Counted from the stretch's first letter, positions 40,826-49,979 are shown. The stretch is DNA of 64,000 nt from JAWWPY01 sp964412845 (GCA_964412845.1 CAYPQM010000003.1:1-64000), one strand, 5' to 3'. The notes: generated by a model from the letters alone, not told the origin. Program-made: numbers and translations.

Positions 40826-41859
40826 CCACCCGGAACCTCCGCCGCCGTGTGCTGCCGCTGGGCGCGGTCCTCGCGATCGCGGCCCTCACCGCCGCGGCCT
40901 GCTCATCCTCATCCGGCGCAGGCAACGCCAATTCGTCCACCGCGAGCGCGTCGAATGCTGCTGTCAACCTGTCCGGGGTGACCCTGCATGTCGGGGACCA
41001 GGCCGGGTCCGGCGCGCAGGCGCTGCTCACCGCGGCCGGCCTGATCAGCAAGCTGCCGTTCAAGGTGGAATGGTCCGACTTCACCTCCGGGCCGCCCATG
41101 CTGCAGGCCATGGGGGCCGGGGCGGTCGACATCGGCAGCGTGGGTAACGCACCGCCCGTGTTCGCGGCCGCGGGCGGCGACAAGATCGCCATCGTCGGCG
41201 CTCTGCAGGCCAACCCGCTGGGCAGCGCCCTGCTGGTGCCGAAGAACTCCCCGATCCACTCGGTCGCCCAGCTCAAGGGCAAGAAGATCGCGGTGGCCCA
41301 GGGCAGCTCGGCCGACTACCACCTGCTCACTGTGCTCAAGAAGGCCGGGCTGACCGTGCATGACGTGACGCTGGACTACCTGCAGCCCGCGGACGGCCTC
41401 GCCGCCCTCTCCTCGGCGCACGTGGACGCGTGGGACATCTGGTCACCGTTCATCGAGCAGGCACTGGCCCAGGACCACGCCCGGATCCTGGTCAACGGCA
41501 TCGGGTACGGCAGCCCGTACTCGTTCGCGGTCGCGTCCCGCGCCGCCCTCGCGGATCCCGGCCGGGCCGCGGCGATCCGCGACTACCTGAAACTGCTCAA
41601 CCAGGCGCACGCCTGGGTGGACGCCCACCTGTCCGCCTGGGCCAGCGTCTGGGCCAAGGCGACCGGGCTGCCGGCCAGCGTCATGCGCAGCGCCGCGAAG
41701 GACGACGCCACCAAGGCCGTCCCGATCACGCCGGCCGTGATCAGTTCCGAGCAGCAGGTCTCCAACGCGTTCACGGCGGCCGGGCTGATCCCCGGTCACG
41801 TGGACTTCGCCAACTTCGTCGACACCCGGTTCAACGACACGGTCGGGAGTTCGTCATGA
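40822..41859 (+). CDS. ssuA: Alkanesulfonate-binding lipoprotein
   Basis: A 345-residue extracytoplasmic substrate-binding protein. The signal peptide (RNLRRRVLPLGAVLAIAALT) ends in a lipobox with Cys in AAACSSSSG, so it is membrane-anchored. The SsuA-type core shows VHVGDQ-like LHVGDQAGSGAQ, LQAMGAGAVDIGSVGNAPPV, GKKIAVAQGSSADYHLL and HVDAWDIWSPFIEQAL. The start and stop codons both overlap their neighbours as ATGA, indicating a tightly coupled operon. Confidence 0.92.
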   Translation: MTTRNLRRRVLPLGAVLAIAALTAAACSSSSGAGNANSSTASASNAAVNLSGVTLHVGDQAGSGAQALLTAAGLISKLPFKVEWSDFTSGPPMLQAMGAGAVDIGSVGNAPPVFAAAGGDKIAIVGALQANPLGSALLVPKNSPIHSVAQLKGKKIAVAQGSSADYHLLTVLKKAGLTVHDVTLDYLQPADGLAALSSAHVDAWDIWSPFIEQALAQDHARILVNGIGYGSPYSFAVASRAALADPGRAAAIRDYLKLLNQAHAWVDAHLSAWASVWAKATGLPASVMRSAAKDDATKAVPITPAVISSEQQVSNAFTAAGLIPGHVDFANFVDTRFNDTVGSSS

Positions 41860-43058
41860 GCCTGAAATTCCACTGGTTCCTGCCCACCTCAGGTGACGGC
41901 CGCGCGATCATGGGCCGCGGGCACAGCCTGCCCCTGGTCGGGCCGCTGACCGGCTCAGGAAACGGGGCGCTGCCGCACATCAGCGGCGCCGCCGCACAGG
42001 CGCGGCCACCGGACATCGAGTACCTGGCCCAGGTCGCCCGCTCCGCGGAGCAACTCGGGTTCGAGGGGGTGCTCACGCCGACCGGCACCTGGTGCGAGGA
42101 CGCGTGGCTGACCACCGCGGCCCTGACCAGGGACACCCAACGGCTGAAGTTCCTGGTCGCGTTCCGGCCCGGGCTGCTCTCCCCCACGCTGGCCGCTCAG
42201 ATGGCCGCCACCTACCAGCGGCTGTCCAGGGGCCGCCTGCTGCTCAACGTGGTGACCGGGGGGCAGGCGGACGAGCAGCGCCGGTTCGGCGATCACCTGT
42301 CACACGACGAGCGGTACGCACGGACCGGCGAGTTCCTCGCCATCGTGCGCGGCGCGTGGCGGGGCCAGCCGTTCGACTTCGCCGGTGAGCACTACCAGGT
42401 CACCGGCGCGACGGTGATGCGCCCGCCGGACCCGGTGCCCGGCGTCTACTTCGGCGGCTCATCGCCGGCCGCCGGCCCGGTCGCGGCCCGGTACGCGGAC
42501 ACCTACCTGACCTGGGGTGAGCCCCCCGGGCAGGTGGCCGGCAAACTCGCCTGGATCCGCGGCCTCGCCGAGGCGCAGGGGCGGACGCTGCGGTTCGGCA
42601 TCCGGCTGCATGTGATCACCCGCGACACGGAGGCGGACGCGTGGATCGAGGCCAGCCGGCTGCTCGACCACCTCGACCCGGGCGAGATCGAGAAGGCCCA
42701 GCAGGTCCTCGGGGCCAGCGAGTCGGTGGGCCAGGACCGGATGCGCTCCCTGCATGCCTCCTACCGTTCCGGCGGCTCCGCCCAGGATCTGGAGATCTAC
42801 CCGAACCTGTGGGCCGGGGTCGGCCTGGTCCGTGGCGGCGCCGGCACGGCTCTGGTCGGCAGCCACGAACGGGTGGCGGATCTCATCGAGGAATACGCTT
42901 CGCTCGGCATCACCGAGTTCATCCTGTCCGGGTACCCGCACCTGGAGGAGGCGTACTGGTTCGGTGAGGGCGTGCTCCCCGAACTGCGCAGGCGCGGCGC
43001 CTGGGCCTCCGCACAAGACCCCAGGAGTAGCCGTGAGCTGTCTCGTTCTGGTCGGTAA
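41856..43058 (+). CDS. ssuD: FMNH2-dependent alkanesulfonate monooxygenase
   Basis: A 400-residue flavin-dependent monooxygenase of the luciferase-like family that splits the C-S bond of alkanesulfonates to release sulfite. The N-terminus KFHWFLPTSGDGR, the internal LTPTGTWCEDAW (with the active-site Cys region) and RGRLLLNVVTGGQADEQRRF match SsuD. The C-terminal FILSGYPHLEEAYWFGEGVL is diagnostic. It depends on reduced FMN supplied by the SsuE encoded next to it, whose start lies 26 bp inside this gene. Confidence 0.95.
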   Translation: MSLKFHWFLPTSGDGRAIMGRGHSLPLVGPLTGSGNGALPHISGAAAQARPPDIEYLAQVARSAEQLGFEGVLTPTGTWCEDAWLTTAALTRDTQRLKFLVAFRPGLLSPTLAAQMAATYQRLSRGRLLLNVVTGGQADEQRRFGDHLSHDERYARTGEFLAIVRGAWRGQPFDFAGEHYQVTGATVMRPPDPVPGVYFGGSSPAAGPVAARYADTYLTWGEPPGQVAGKLAWIRGLAEAQGRTLRFGIRLHVITRDTEADAWIEASRLLDHLDPGEIEKAQQVLGASESVGQDRMRSLHASYRSGGSAQDLEIYPNLWAGVGLVRGGAGTALVGSHERVADLIEEYASLGITEFILSGYPHLEEAYWFGEGVLPELRRRGAWASAQDPRSSRELSRSGR

Positions 43059-43608
43059 TCCCAAGCCCGAGTCCCGGACCCTCGCGGTAGCCGCGGCGGC
43101 CGCCCAGGCGGTAATCGGCGCCGCCGGGCTGACCAGCAGCTATCAGCTCATCGACCTGTCCGGGCTGGCCCGGCGGCTGCTGCTGCCCGAGCCATCACCC
43201 GCGATCGAGGAAGCCATCGAGCGGGTCAGCGAGGCGGACCTTATCGTGGTGGCCAGCCCCACCTACAAGGGCAGCTACACCGGGCTGCTCAAGGTCTTCG
43301 CTGACCGGCTGCCGCACCGCGCGCTGGCCGGCACGATCGCGCTGCCGCTGCTGGTCATGGGCGCGCCGCAGCACGCACTCGCGGTCGAGGTCCACCTGCG
43401 GCCGCTGCTGGTCGAATTGGGCGCCACGGTGCCCACGCCGGGGCTGGCTATCCTGGAATCACAACTGGACACGCTGGATGACGTGCTCGCTCCCTGGGCC
43501 GCGCAGGTGGCACCTGCCCTGGCGAATCGTTCAGTATTCAAAGCCGGTTCCGTAAGGGTAGGCGATCCCGCCGGAGGCCGCCGGAATGGACACGGGCAGG
43601 CGGCCTGA
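43033..43608 (+). CDS. ssuE: NADPH-dependent FMN reductase (SsuE-like)
   Basis: A 191-residue flavodoxin-fold reductase that provides FMNH2 to SsuD. The FMN phosphate loop region is VGNPKPESRT, and VVASPTYKGSYTGLLKVFAD is the typical family segment. GTG 43033 is preceded by AGGAG. The last 26 residues (after about ALANRS) are encoded opposite the 3' end of the GH3 gene, a 78-bp convergent overlap. This tail is Gly/Arg-rich and probably a read-on extension rather than a conserved part. Confidence 0.9.
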   Translation: MSCLVLVGNPKPESRTLAVAAAAAQAVIGAAGLTSSYQLIDLSGLARRLLLPEPSPAIEEAIERVSEADLIVVASPTYKGSYTGLLKVFADRLPHRALAGTIALPLLVMGAPQHALAVEVHLRPLLVELGATVPTPGLAILESQLDTLDDVLAPWAAQVAPALANRSVFKAGSVRVGDPAGGRRNGHGQAA

Positions 43609-45279
43609 CGGGCTGAGCCGCCCGGCCAGCACGGCCGCGGTGGCGATGATCGAGACGCCGCTGTCGGAGTAGGTGGCGATCGCCGCCGCCGATCCCGGGA
43701 ACAGGCCCAGGTCATAGGGCTCGCCCATGGCCACCACGACGACCGGCTTCCCAGTCGCCACCAGGCCCGCGACAAGCCTTTGCTGCGCGGGGTCGCCGAT
43801 CGCGTCCAGGGTCGCCACCACGATCACGTCGGCCCGCCCCGGCGCTGCGACCAGGCGCCCGCCGCGGGCGCCGAGTTCCGCCTGGAGCGGCGCGGCCAGG
43901 CCCGGCGCGGCGGGTCCCGCCAGGTAGACCGACTGGCCCGGCCGGATCGGCAGCACCCGCGCGGTCCCGGATGCCGCGCCCCGGTTTCTGACCATAGTTA
44001 CCGCACGATCGGCCAGCTGCTGCGCCACCGCACCCTGCTGCGCCGTGTGCACCTGCGGATCGGCCCGGCCAGCGGCCAGATGCGGGAGCAGTCCGCGGGC
44101 GAATTTGAGGCTGATGATCCGGGTCAGCGAGGCGTCCAGCTGCGCGGCGGCGATCCGCCCGGTGCGGACGGCGGTCAGCAGAGCGTGGTAAGCGGCCGGC
44201 AGGTTATCCGGCATCAGCACCTGGTCACACCCGGCCTCGATGGCCTCGACGGCGGCCTGCGCGCCGCTGCGCCCATCCAGCACCGCCGCCATCTGCAGGG
44301 AGTCGCTGGTGACCACGCCGTGGTAGCCGAGCTTGTCCCGCAGGATGCCGGTGACGATCGTGCGCGACAGCGACGCGGGGACCCGGGATCGGTCCAGGGC
44401 CGGGACCACGATGTGCGCGATCATGATCTCGTCCACGCCGGCCCCGATCGCGGCCTCGAACGGCGGCGCGTCGATCCGCCACCATTGCGCCAGGGTGTGG
44501 TGAATGATCGGCAGCCCGGTGTGGCTGTCCACGTCGGTGTCACCGTGGCCGGGGAAATGCTTGGCGGTGGCGGCCTCACCGGCCGCGTGGAAACCGGCCA
44601 CCGCGGCCTTGGTCATGGCCGAGACGAGACCAGGGTCGGACCCGAACGAGCGGATGCCGATCACCGGGTTGGCCGGGTCCACGTTGACGTCGGCGACCGG
44701 CGCGTAGTCGAGGTTGATGCCGAGCGCCCGCAACTCGGTGCCGGCGACCCGTTCCTGGGCGAAGATCTCGGCCGGATCCCGGGTCGCCCCGCTGGCCATC
44801 TCGCCCGGGAAAAGGGTGCCGACGCCGCCCAGCCGGGAGACGATGCCGCCCTCCTGGTCGGTGCCGATCAGCAACGGGACACCGGCCCGCTGGCCGGTGG
44901 CGGCCTGCTGGAGTTGCCGGGACAGCCTGGCCACCTGGCTGGCGGTCTGGATGTTGTTGGCGAAGTAGATGACGCCGCCGACGTGGTAATGGCGCACCAG
45001 CGCCGCGCCGCCGTCGGCCGCGGCGGTGCCCGGCACCATCGACACCAGGAGCTGGCCGACCTTCTCCGGCAGGCTCATCGCGTCCACCACGGCCGCGACC
45101 CGGGCGTCCGCGGCGCGCTTGGCCGCGGCGGCGCGCGCGGCGGCGGTCAGCACTCTCGGCGGCGCAGCGCCGTGCCCAGGGCCCGGGCCGAGCTGCGGGT
45201 GGCCGCAACTGGCCAGGGCCATGACCAGGGCCGCCACCAGGGCAGCGACCCCGGCGGACCGGCTACGGCGAAATCCCAT
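43531..45279 (-). CDS. Glycoside hydrolase family 3 lipoprotein (beta-N-acetylhexosaminidase-like)
   Basis: A 582-residue exported GH3 enzyme. The signal peptide ends in the lipobox ALASCGHP. The catalytic domain shows GTDQEGGIVSRL, the NagZ-type His/Asp loop AKHFPGHGDTDVDSHTGLP and the nucleophile Asp in VVTSDSLQMAAVL. A second GH3 C-terminal domain follows. The His/Asp dyad loop points to beta-N-acetylglucosaminidase activity, probably on peptidoglycan or chitin fragments. This links it functionally to the nagA cluster at 55-58 kb. The 3' end overlaps ssuE in antisense. Confidence 0.9.
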   Translation of the reverse strand: MGFRRSRSAGVAALVAALVMALASCGHPQLGPGPGHGAAPPRVLTAAARAAAAKRAADARVAAVVDAMSLPEKVGQLLVSMVPGTAAADGGAALVRHYHVGGVIYFANNIQTASQVARLSRQLQQAATGQRAGVPLLIGTDQEGGIVSRLGGVGTLFPGEMASGATRDPAEIFAQERVAGTELRALGINLDYAPVADVNVDPANPVIGIRSFGSDPGLVSAMTKAAVAGFHAAGEAATAKHFPGHGDTDVDSHTGLPIIHHTLAQWWRIDAPPFEAAIGAGVDEIMIAHIVVPALDRSRVPASLSRTIVTGILRDKLGYHGVVTSDSLQMAAVLDGRSGAQAAVEAIEAGCDQVLMPDNLPAAYHALLTAVRTGRIAAAQLDASLTRIISLKFARGLLPHLAAGRADPQVHTAQQGAVAQQLADRAVTMVRNRGAASGTARVLPIRPGQSVYLAGPAAPGLAAPLQAELGARGGRLVAAPGRADVIVVATLDAIGDPAQQRLVAGLVATGKPVVVVAMGEPYDLGLFPGSAAAIATYSDSGVSIIATAAVLAGRLSPSGRLPVSIPAASGGIAYPYGTGFEY

Positions 45280-45291
45280 CGCGCTGCGACG

Positions 45292-47517
45292 CTACCCGCC
45301 AGCGGGGCGTCGCGCAGCTTTCGCGGTCACTTGGCGTGGTGTTTCGGTGTCAGCCTGCCGGTACCACCGCGCGGCCTCCTCGTGCTCGCCGCGCTCCTGG
45401 AGCAGCGCGCCGAGCCTGGCCATGGCCCCGGTGTGCCCGGCGTCAGCGGCCTGCCGGTAGTACCGCTCGGCTTCGTCCCGGCCGCCTCTCTCGTCAAGCA
45501 GCACGCCGAGGTTGTACCTGGCCCCGGGATGCCCGGCGTCGGCGGCCTGCCGGTACCACCGTTCGGCCTCCTCCTGGTGGCCTGCCTGGTCGAGCAGGGC
45601 GCCCAGGTTGTTCATGGCCCGGATGTGGCCGGCCCCCGCGGACTGCCGGTACCAGCGCTCGGCCTCCTCCCCCGGCCCGGCCTGCTCGGCCAGGACGCCA
45701 AGGTTGTACATGGCGCCGCTGTCACCGGTGGCCGCCGCTTGCCGGTACCACGGCTCGGCCTCGGCCGCCCGGCCTGCCTCGTGCAGCACGATGGCGAGGT
45801 TGTTGATGGCGCCGGCGTGCCCGGTCGCCGCGGACTGCCGGTAGCACCGCTCCGCCTCGGCCGTCCGGCCTGCCTCGTGCAGCAGGGCGCCCAGGTTGTT
45901 CACGGACCGGGCGTCGCCGGCGGCGGCGGCCTGCCGGTACCACTGCTCCGCTTCCGCCGCCCGGCCCCCCTCCTGCAGCAGGGCACCCAGGTTGGTCATG
46001 GCCCGGCCGTGCTTGGCGTCGGCGGCGCGCCGGTACCACTGCTCGGCCTCTTCCCGGCGGCCCTCCTGTTCGAGCAGCATGCCGAGGTGGTACATGCTGC
46101 CGGTATCACCGGCCCGGCCGGCCATCCGGTACCAGCTCTCGGCGTCCGGCCGGCCGCCCGCCTGCTCGGCCAGGACGCCGAGGTGGCCCATGGCACTGGC
46201 GTTCCCGGCGTCGGCGGCCCGCTGGAACCAGCGTTCGGCGTCCTGTCGGCGGCCCGCCTGCTCGAGCAGGACGCCGAGGTCACACAGGGCGCTGGCGTGG
46301 CCGGCGTCGGCGGCGCGCCGGAATGCTGTCTCGCTGATGTCCGGCTGCCCGGCGGCATAGGCAGCCATGGCGAGGGAGCACAGATCGACCGGGCGGGCGT
46401 AGGTCAGCAGGACGGGCCACGCGGCGGCGGGGACGCTGCTCCCCGCGGCCTGGGCGTGATCGAGGAGGTAGTCGAACGGCTGATAGGTCCCGGCGCCAAG
46501 GGTGCCGAGGCAGCCGCTGGCCCCGTGTACGGGCTCGCTGGCCCAGGTCAGGGCGTCATCGAAGCTCCGGTCGCCGGACACCTGGGCCAGGCCCGGGTCA
46601 ACGTAGCAGGCGCGCAGGTCGTGCAGGAGTTCACGGGGCAGCGGGGTGAGGATGCCAGCCCGGCGGGCATCCACCGCGGCGGTGATGATCGCCCGGCTGG
46701 TGGAATCGGGGGCCGACTGCCAGCGGCGCAGGATGGCCGGGGCCGCGGCGAGATATTCGGCGAACCCAGCTCCGGTCGGCTGGTCGAGCGCGTCGGCGAG
46801 GCGTGGGTCCGCGGCGCTGCGCTGCAGCGCGCGCTGGCGTTCGGCGTCGCTGAAGGCGCGGCTGAGCGGGATGACCCGGGCGCGGGCGATGATTTCCTGC
46901 GCCGCGCGCCTGACGGTGCCGTCCAGCGCGGCGTCCGCCAGCAGGCGGCGGGCCTCGGAGCGCATGGTGGCCAGCAACAGCACGTCGCGGCAGCCGTCCG
47001 GGCACAACGCGTCGAGGACGCCGGCATCCAGGCCGCCGGCCGCGAGATAGTCGTTGATGTTATCCAGCCACACAATGCTGTCCGCGAGCTGGACCCCGGC
47101 GGCGGCCAGCTCGCGCAAGGCGGCCGGGCCGTCGGGAACGACCAGCTGCCGGGCCGGGGCGCTGCGGTGCATGGCCTGGTAGGCCAGGCGTGTCTTGCCT
47201 GCGGCGGACGCCCCCTCGATGATCACCAGCCCGCCGCTGGCGAACCCTTCGGCCAGTAAGGCATTCTCGTCGGCGTCGCGCGGCACGTAGGGCGGGACCG
47301 GGCCTGGCGCTGCCCACTGACCAGCGGAGTGACCAGCGGAGTGACCAGCGGGTAAGGCTGCTGGGTGCACGCCCAGCGCACCTGGGTCGATGCAGTCACC
47401 CACCGCCGGCAGGCGGCCCATGCCGTCGTGCAGACGTGACTGCGCGAGCAGTACTGCCTGCTGCCGCGCTGCCTGCTGCCGGGTGCCTAACGTCAGCCGC
47501 CGCGTCCAGTTCTTCAC
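45292..47517 (-). CDS. P-loop NTPase with C-terminal Sel1 repeats
   Basis: A 741-residue protein from GTG 47517 (AGGGGACGG upstream). The N-terminal segment (QQAARQQAVLLAQSRLHDGM) precedes a P-loop domain with Walker A IIEGASAAGKTRLAYQ and a Walker B-like DSIVWLDNINDYL. A helical middle region follows, then ten 32-residue Sel1/TPR-like units (for example AMYNLGVLAEQAGPGEEAER). The layout resembles STAND-type signalling NTPases with a repeat sensor, a class that includes defence and regulatory proteins. No effector domain is visible at either end. A further upstream start cannot be excluded because the frame runs open to the assembly gap. Confidence 0.8.
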   Translation of the reverse strand: MKNWTRRLTLGTRQQAARQQAVLLAQSRLHDGMGRLPAVGDCIDPGALGVHPAALPAGHSAGHSAGQWAAPGPVPPYVPRDADENALLAEGFASGGLVIIEGASAAGKTRLAYQAMHRSAPARQLVVPDGPAALRELAAAGVQLADSIVWLDNINDYLAAGGLDAGVLDALCPDGCRDVLLLATMRSEARRLLADAALDGTVRRAAQEIIARARVIPLSRAFSDAERQRALQRSAADPRLADALDQPTGAGFAEYLAAAPAILRRWQSAPDSTSRAIITAAVDARRAGILTPLPRELLHDLRACYVDPGLAQVSGDRSFDDALTWASEPVHGASGCLGTLGAGTYQPFDYLLDHAQAAGSSVPAAAWPVLLTYARPVDLCSLAMAAYAAGQPDISETAFRRAADAGHASALCDLGVLLEQAGRRQDAERWFQRAADAGNASAMGHLGVLAEQAGGRPDAESWYRMAGRAGDTGSMYHLGMLLEQEGRREEAEQWYRRAADAKHGRAMTNLGALLQEGGRAAEAEQWYRQAAAAGDARSVNNLGALLHEAGRTAEAERCYRQSAATGHAGAINNLAIVLHEAGRAAEAEPWYRQAAATGDSGAMYNLGVLAEQAGPGEEAERWYRQSAGAGHIRAMNNLGALLDQAGHQEEAERWYRQAADAGHPGARYNLGVLLDERGGRDEAERYYRQAADAGHTGAMARLGALLQERGEHEEAARWYRQADTETPRQVTAKAARRPAGG

Positions 47518-47956
47518 CGGCCGTCCCCTGAGATCACTTCTCTGCCGGCGTGCCCCCCCATGGGTCGCCTGACAGCAAGTGTGCCCCACTCGCGGCCGGT
47601 TTGTGGCTAGCCGCCTTNNNNNNNNNNNNNNNNNNNNNNNNNNNNNNNNNNNNNNNNNNNNNNNNNNNNNNNNNNNNNNNNNNNNNNNNNNNNNNNNNNN
47701 NNNNNNNNNNNNNNNNNCGGAATCCGGGCAGCGGAGATGGCAGCAGCAGGAAGCCCAGCACACCGCCGATCGCACCCGCGCCGAGTGCCAGGTGTTCACC
47801 GCCGGGGTGCGGGGCGGCGAGTTTGATCTGGCCTGATCTGAGCTGAGTCGGGCTGTCGCACCGGGGTGCCGCACCGGGGTGCCGCGCTGCGTGCGGTTCC
47901 TTGGACGAGCCGTGTGGGCTGATGGTCTTGATCTTGCTGGCTGCGATACGATCCTG
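47518..47956. other. Intergenic region with assembly gap
   Basis: This stretch contains 100 N (47618-47717); unlike the gap at 6552, the flanks do not overlap. The right side (47718-47955) has no convincing reading frame and leads into the SAM riboswitch. A start or promoter of the P-loop/Sel1 gene may lie in the missing part. Confidence 0.6.
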
Positions 47957-47959
47957 CCG

Positions 47960-48044
47960 TTCATCAAGAGGATCCGAGGGACCTGGCCCGATGACGGTCC
48001 GGCAACCTGCCCTGCGGCAAGGTGCCAATGCCAGGAACGATGAG
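47960..48044 (+). promoter_or_regulatory. SAM-I (S-box) riboswitch
   Basis: The conserved S-box elements appear in order: TCATCAAGAG, GAGGGACCTGGCCCGATGA, CCGGCAACC, AAGGTGCCAATGCC and the closing GATGAG. P1 forms between TTCATC (47960-47965) and GATGAG (48039-48044). The Shine-Dalgarno AGGAGG (48043-48048) begins inside the 3' strand of P1. SAM binding, by stabilising P1, would therefore reduce access to the start codon at 48053. Translational repression by SAM is the likely mechanism. Confidence 0.88.
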
Positions 48045-48052
48045 GAGGATCA

Positions 48053-48706
48053 ATGACCCCGCATCTTGACGTTCCGGCACTGCACGGCGCACTCGTGCGC
48101 TTGGAAAGGCTGTCCGGCCAGCACGCTGACGAGCTGGCGGCGGCGGCCGACCATGACCGGTCGGCCTTCGATTTCTCCTGGATCCCGCACGGGAATGCGG
48201 AAGCCAGGGAGTACGTGCGAACTCAGCTAGGCCGGGCCCGCCGCGGTGAACTTGTTCCCTTCGCGCAGGTGCGCACCGCCGACGGCCGGGCGGTCGGCAG
48301 TACCTCCTACTTCAACTTCCGGTCGCTTCCCGGCGCCGCGGCTCCGTTCGCCGTCGAGATCGGCTTCACCTGGCTCGCCGCGACCGCGCAACGGAGCGGC
48401 ATCAACATCGAGGCGAAGCTGCTCCTGCTCAGCCATGCCTTCGAGCAGTTGGGCGTCGCGCGGGTGGATTTCAAGGCCGACGCCAGAAATGAGCGGTCAC
48501 GCCGGGCGCTTGAGGGCTTAGGAGCGCGCTTTGAGGGTGTGCTGCGCAGCTTTGGGCCGTCGTGGGCACCTGGCGAGCGGGGGTTGCTGCGCGACTCGGC
48601 CATGTATTCGGTCATCGCCCCGGAATGGCCGTCCTGTCAGGATCATCTCCTGAAGCGGCTGGGCACGGCAGTGCGGCCTGACTCAGCTCCGCGAACCTCG
48701 GCATAG
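48053..48706 (+). CDS. GNAT family N-acetyltransferase under SAM riboswitch control
   Basis: A 217-residue RimJ/RimL-like acetyltransferase. Typical elements are LVRLERLSGQHADELAAA, the strand VGSTSYFNF, IGFTWLAATAQRSGINIEAK (acetyl-CoA region) and VARVDFKADARNERSRRALE. ATG 48053 follows AGGAGG, which overlaps P1 of the riboswitch. Control by SAM suggests a link to methionine or sulfur metabolism, for instance acetylation of a methionine-related compound; that is inference. The remaining C-terminal tail (after PEWPSCQDHL) is unusual for the family. Confidence 0.85.
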   Translation: MTPHLDVPALHGALVRLERLSGQHADELAAAADHDRSAFDFSWIPHGNAEAREYVRTQLGRARRGELVPFAQVRTADGRAVGSTSYFNFRSLPGAAAPFAVEIGFTWLAATAQRSGINIEAKLLLLSHAFEQLGVARVDFKADARNERSRRALEGLGARFEGVLRSFGPSWAPGERGLLRDSAMYSVIAPEWPSCQDHLLKRLGTAVRPDSAPRTSA

Positions 48707-48745
48707 TTCGCGAATACCGCCGGGGGATCATCTAGCCTGCCCGGC

Positions 48746-49501
48746 ATGCGGATTCCACCCAGTACGCGGGTCTACCTGACCACGGCCATCAGCCTGGCCG
48801 GGGTGGCCCTGGCCACCTGGTTCGGCATGCAGGCCGGTGCCGCCGTCCTTGACCGGCCATGGTGGACGCTGGGAGCCGTGGCCGCGAGCGTGACCGCCGC
48901 CGGAGTGCCGGCCTACGAGCAGATCCGCAAGGAGCAGATGCGGGCCAGGGCGGAACAGGTGGCGGTCGATGCGGCGGTCGCGATGCGGGTGACCCTGAAT
49001 GACGCTCTCGACCCGATCGTGCGGCAGCTTGGCCGGGTGGCCACGGCGGCGAGCAAGCATGAACAGGAGGCGCTGCAGGAGGCGACAATCCCCATGGTGG
49101 TGGACTCGGCGGCGCATATCGTTGGCTCCGGACGGGTGCGGGCCTGCCTGTTCCGGTTCGCGCCCGGGACGCCGGGGGTGCTGGTTCCCACGCAGTACAG
49201 CGGCCGGGTGGACGATCCGCTGGAACCGATCGCCGAGGGAACCGTGCAGGGCGACCTGGTGTTCGGCATGATCCGGCGCAACCAGCATCTCTTCGGCCCC
49301 GACCTTGACGCCGACCCGCCGCCAGGGTGGCAGGTCACGGCGCCCCAGACGTACAAATCGTTCGCCGCGGTTCCGGTCGCGGCCGGCCAGAACGCGTTCG
49401 GCATGCTGATGGTGGACGCGTTAGAGAACGGCGGAATCCGGCGGACAGACGTGCCGCTGGTTCGGCTGCTGGCCGGGCTGCTCGCGGACGCGCTGGCGTA
49501 G
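48746..49501 (+). CDS. Membrane-anchored GAF-like domain protein
   Basis: A 251-residue protein with two hydrophobic N-terminal segments (VYLTTAISLAGVALATWFGM and PWWTLGAVAASVTAAGVPAY), a charged helix (EQIRKEQMRARAEQVAVDAA) and a soluble domain. The domain ends in SFAAVPVAAGQNAFGMLMVD and VPLVRLLAGLLADAL, resembling a GAF sensory domain. No output domain follows, so it may sense a ligand for a partner protein. The assignment is by pattern only. Confidence 0.6.
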   Translation: MRIPPSTRVYLTTAISLAGVALATWFGMQAGAAVLDRPWWTLGAVAASVTAAGVPAYEQIRKEQMRARAEQVAVDAAVAMRVTLNDALDPIVRQLGRVATAASKHEQEALQEATIPMVVDSAAHIVGSGRVRACLFRFAPGTPGVLVPTQYSGRVDDPLEPIAEGTVQGDLVFGMIRRNQHLFGPDLDADPPPGWQVTAPQTYKSFAAVPVAAGQNAFGMLMVDALENGGIRRTDVPLVRLLAGLLADALA

Positions 49502-49603
49502 GCTCGCACATGGCGGCCGTTTCGGCACCGTGCGAAGTGACCATTGGCCGTTGACCACTGCCGGGCACCGGCTGACACTGAGTTCGTGAGGAAGGGAACG
49601 AGC

Positions 49604-49765
49604 GTGGCGGTCCACATCACCATCGAGGACCACGATGACCGTCCCGAGCGGATGGTGCGGGACCCGGACCGCTACTTCGCCGATGCCCGCCAGCGGGCCG
49701 AGCAGGAGCTCATTCACCAGGCCCGCTGGCTGTACCCGTCGCTGCGCCACCGCAGGCACCGCTAG
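49604..49765 (+). CDS. Small hypothetical protein
   Basis: A 53-residue charged protein starting at GTG 49604 with GGAAGGGAAC upstream (VAVHITIEDHDDRPERMVRD, then PDRYFADARQRAEQELIHQA). It is helical and rich in Arg/Asp, with no membrane segment. GTG 49586 would add six residues. Because it has a good ribosome binding site and codon-like composition I keep it, but no family is recognised. Confidence 0.45.
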   Translation: MAVHITIEDHDDRPERMVRDPDRYFADARQRAEQELIHQARWLYPSLRHRRHR

Positions 49766-49979
49766 GCCCACGTGCCGCGGGGATGACCGCTGGCCTGACG
49801 GGTGGAGCAGGTCGAACATGGCGCGGGTATGGGCCCCGATGAGGGTCGGCGGATCGCGGCGCTGCCGCTTGTCCAGGCCGTAACCGTTTGTCCAGACCGT
49901 AACCGTCGGCCAGGGCACGGAGCCGGGGACCGTCGGTGGCCGGGTCACCGTCGGCGCCCAGCGGGGCGATCAAGGATCG

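Noticed and set aside
43780..47259. 1159-residue plus-strand frame with repeated sequence
   Set aside because: It runs antisense to the GH3 and P-loop/Sel1 genes; the repeats simply mirror the Sel1 units.
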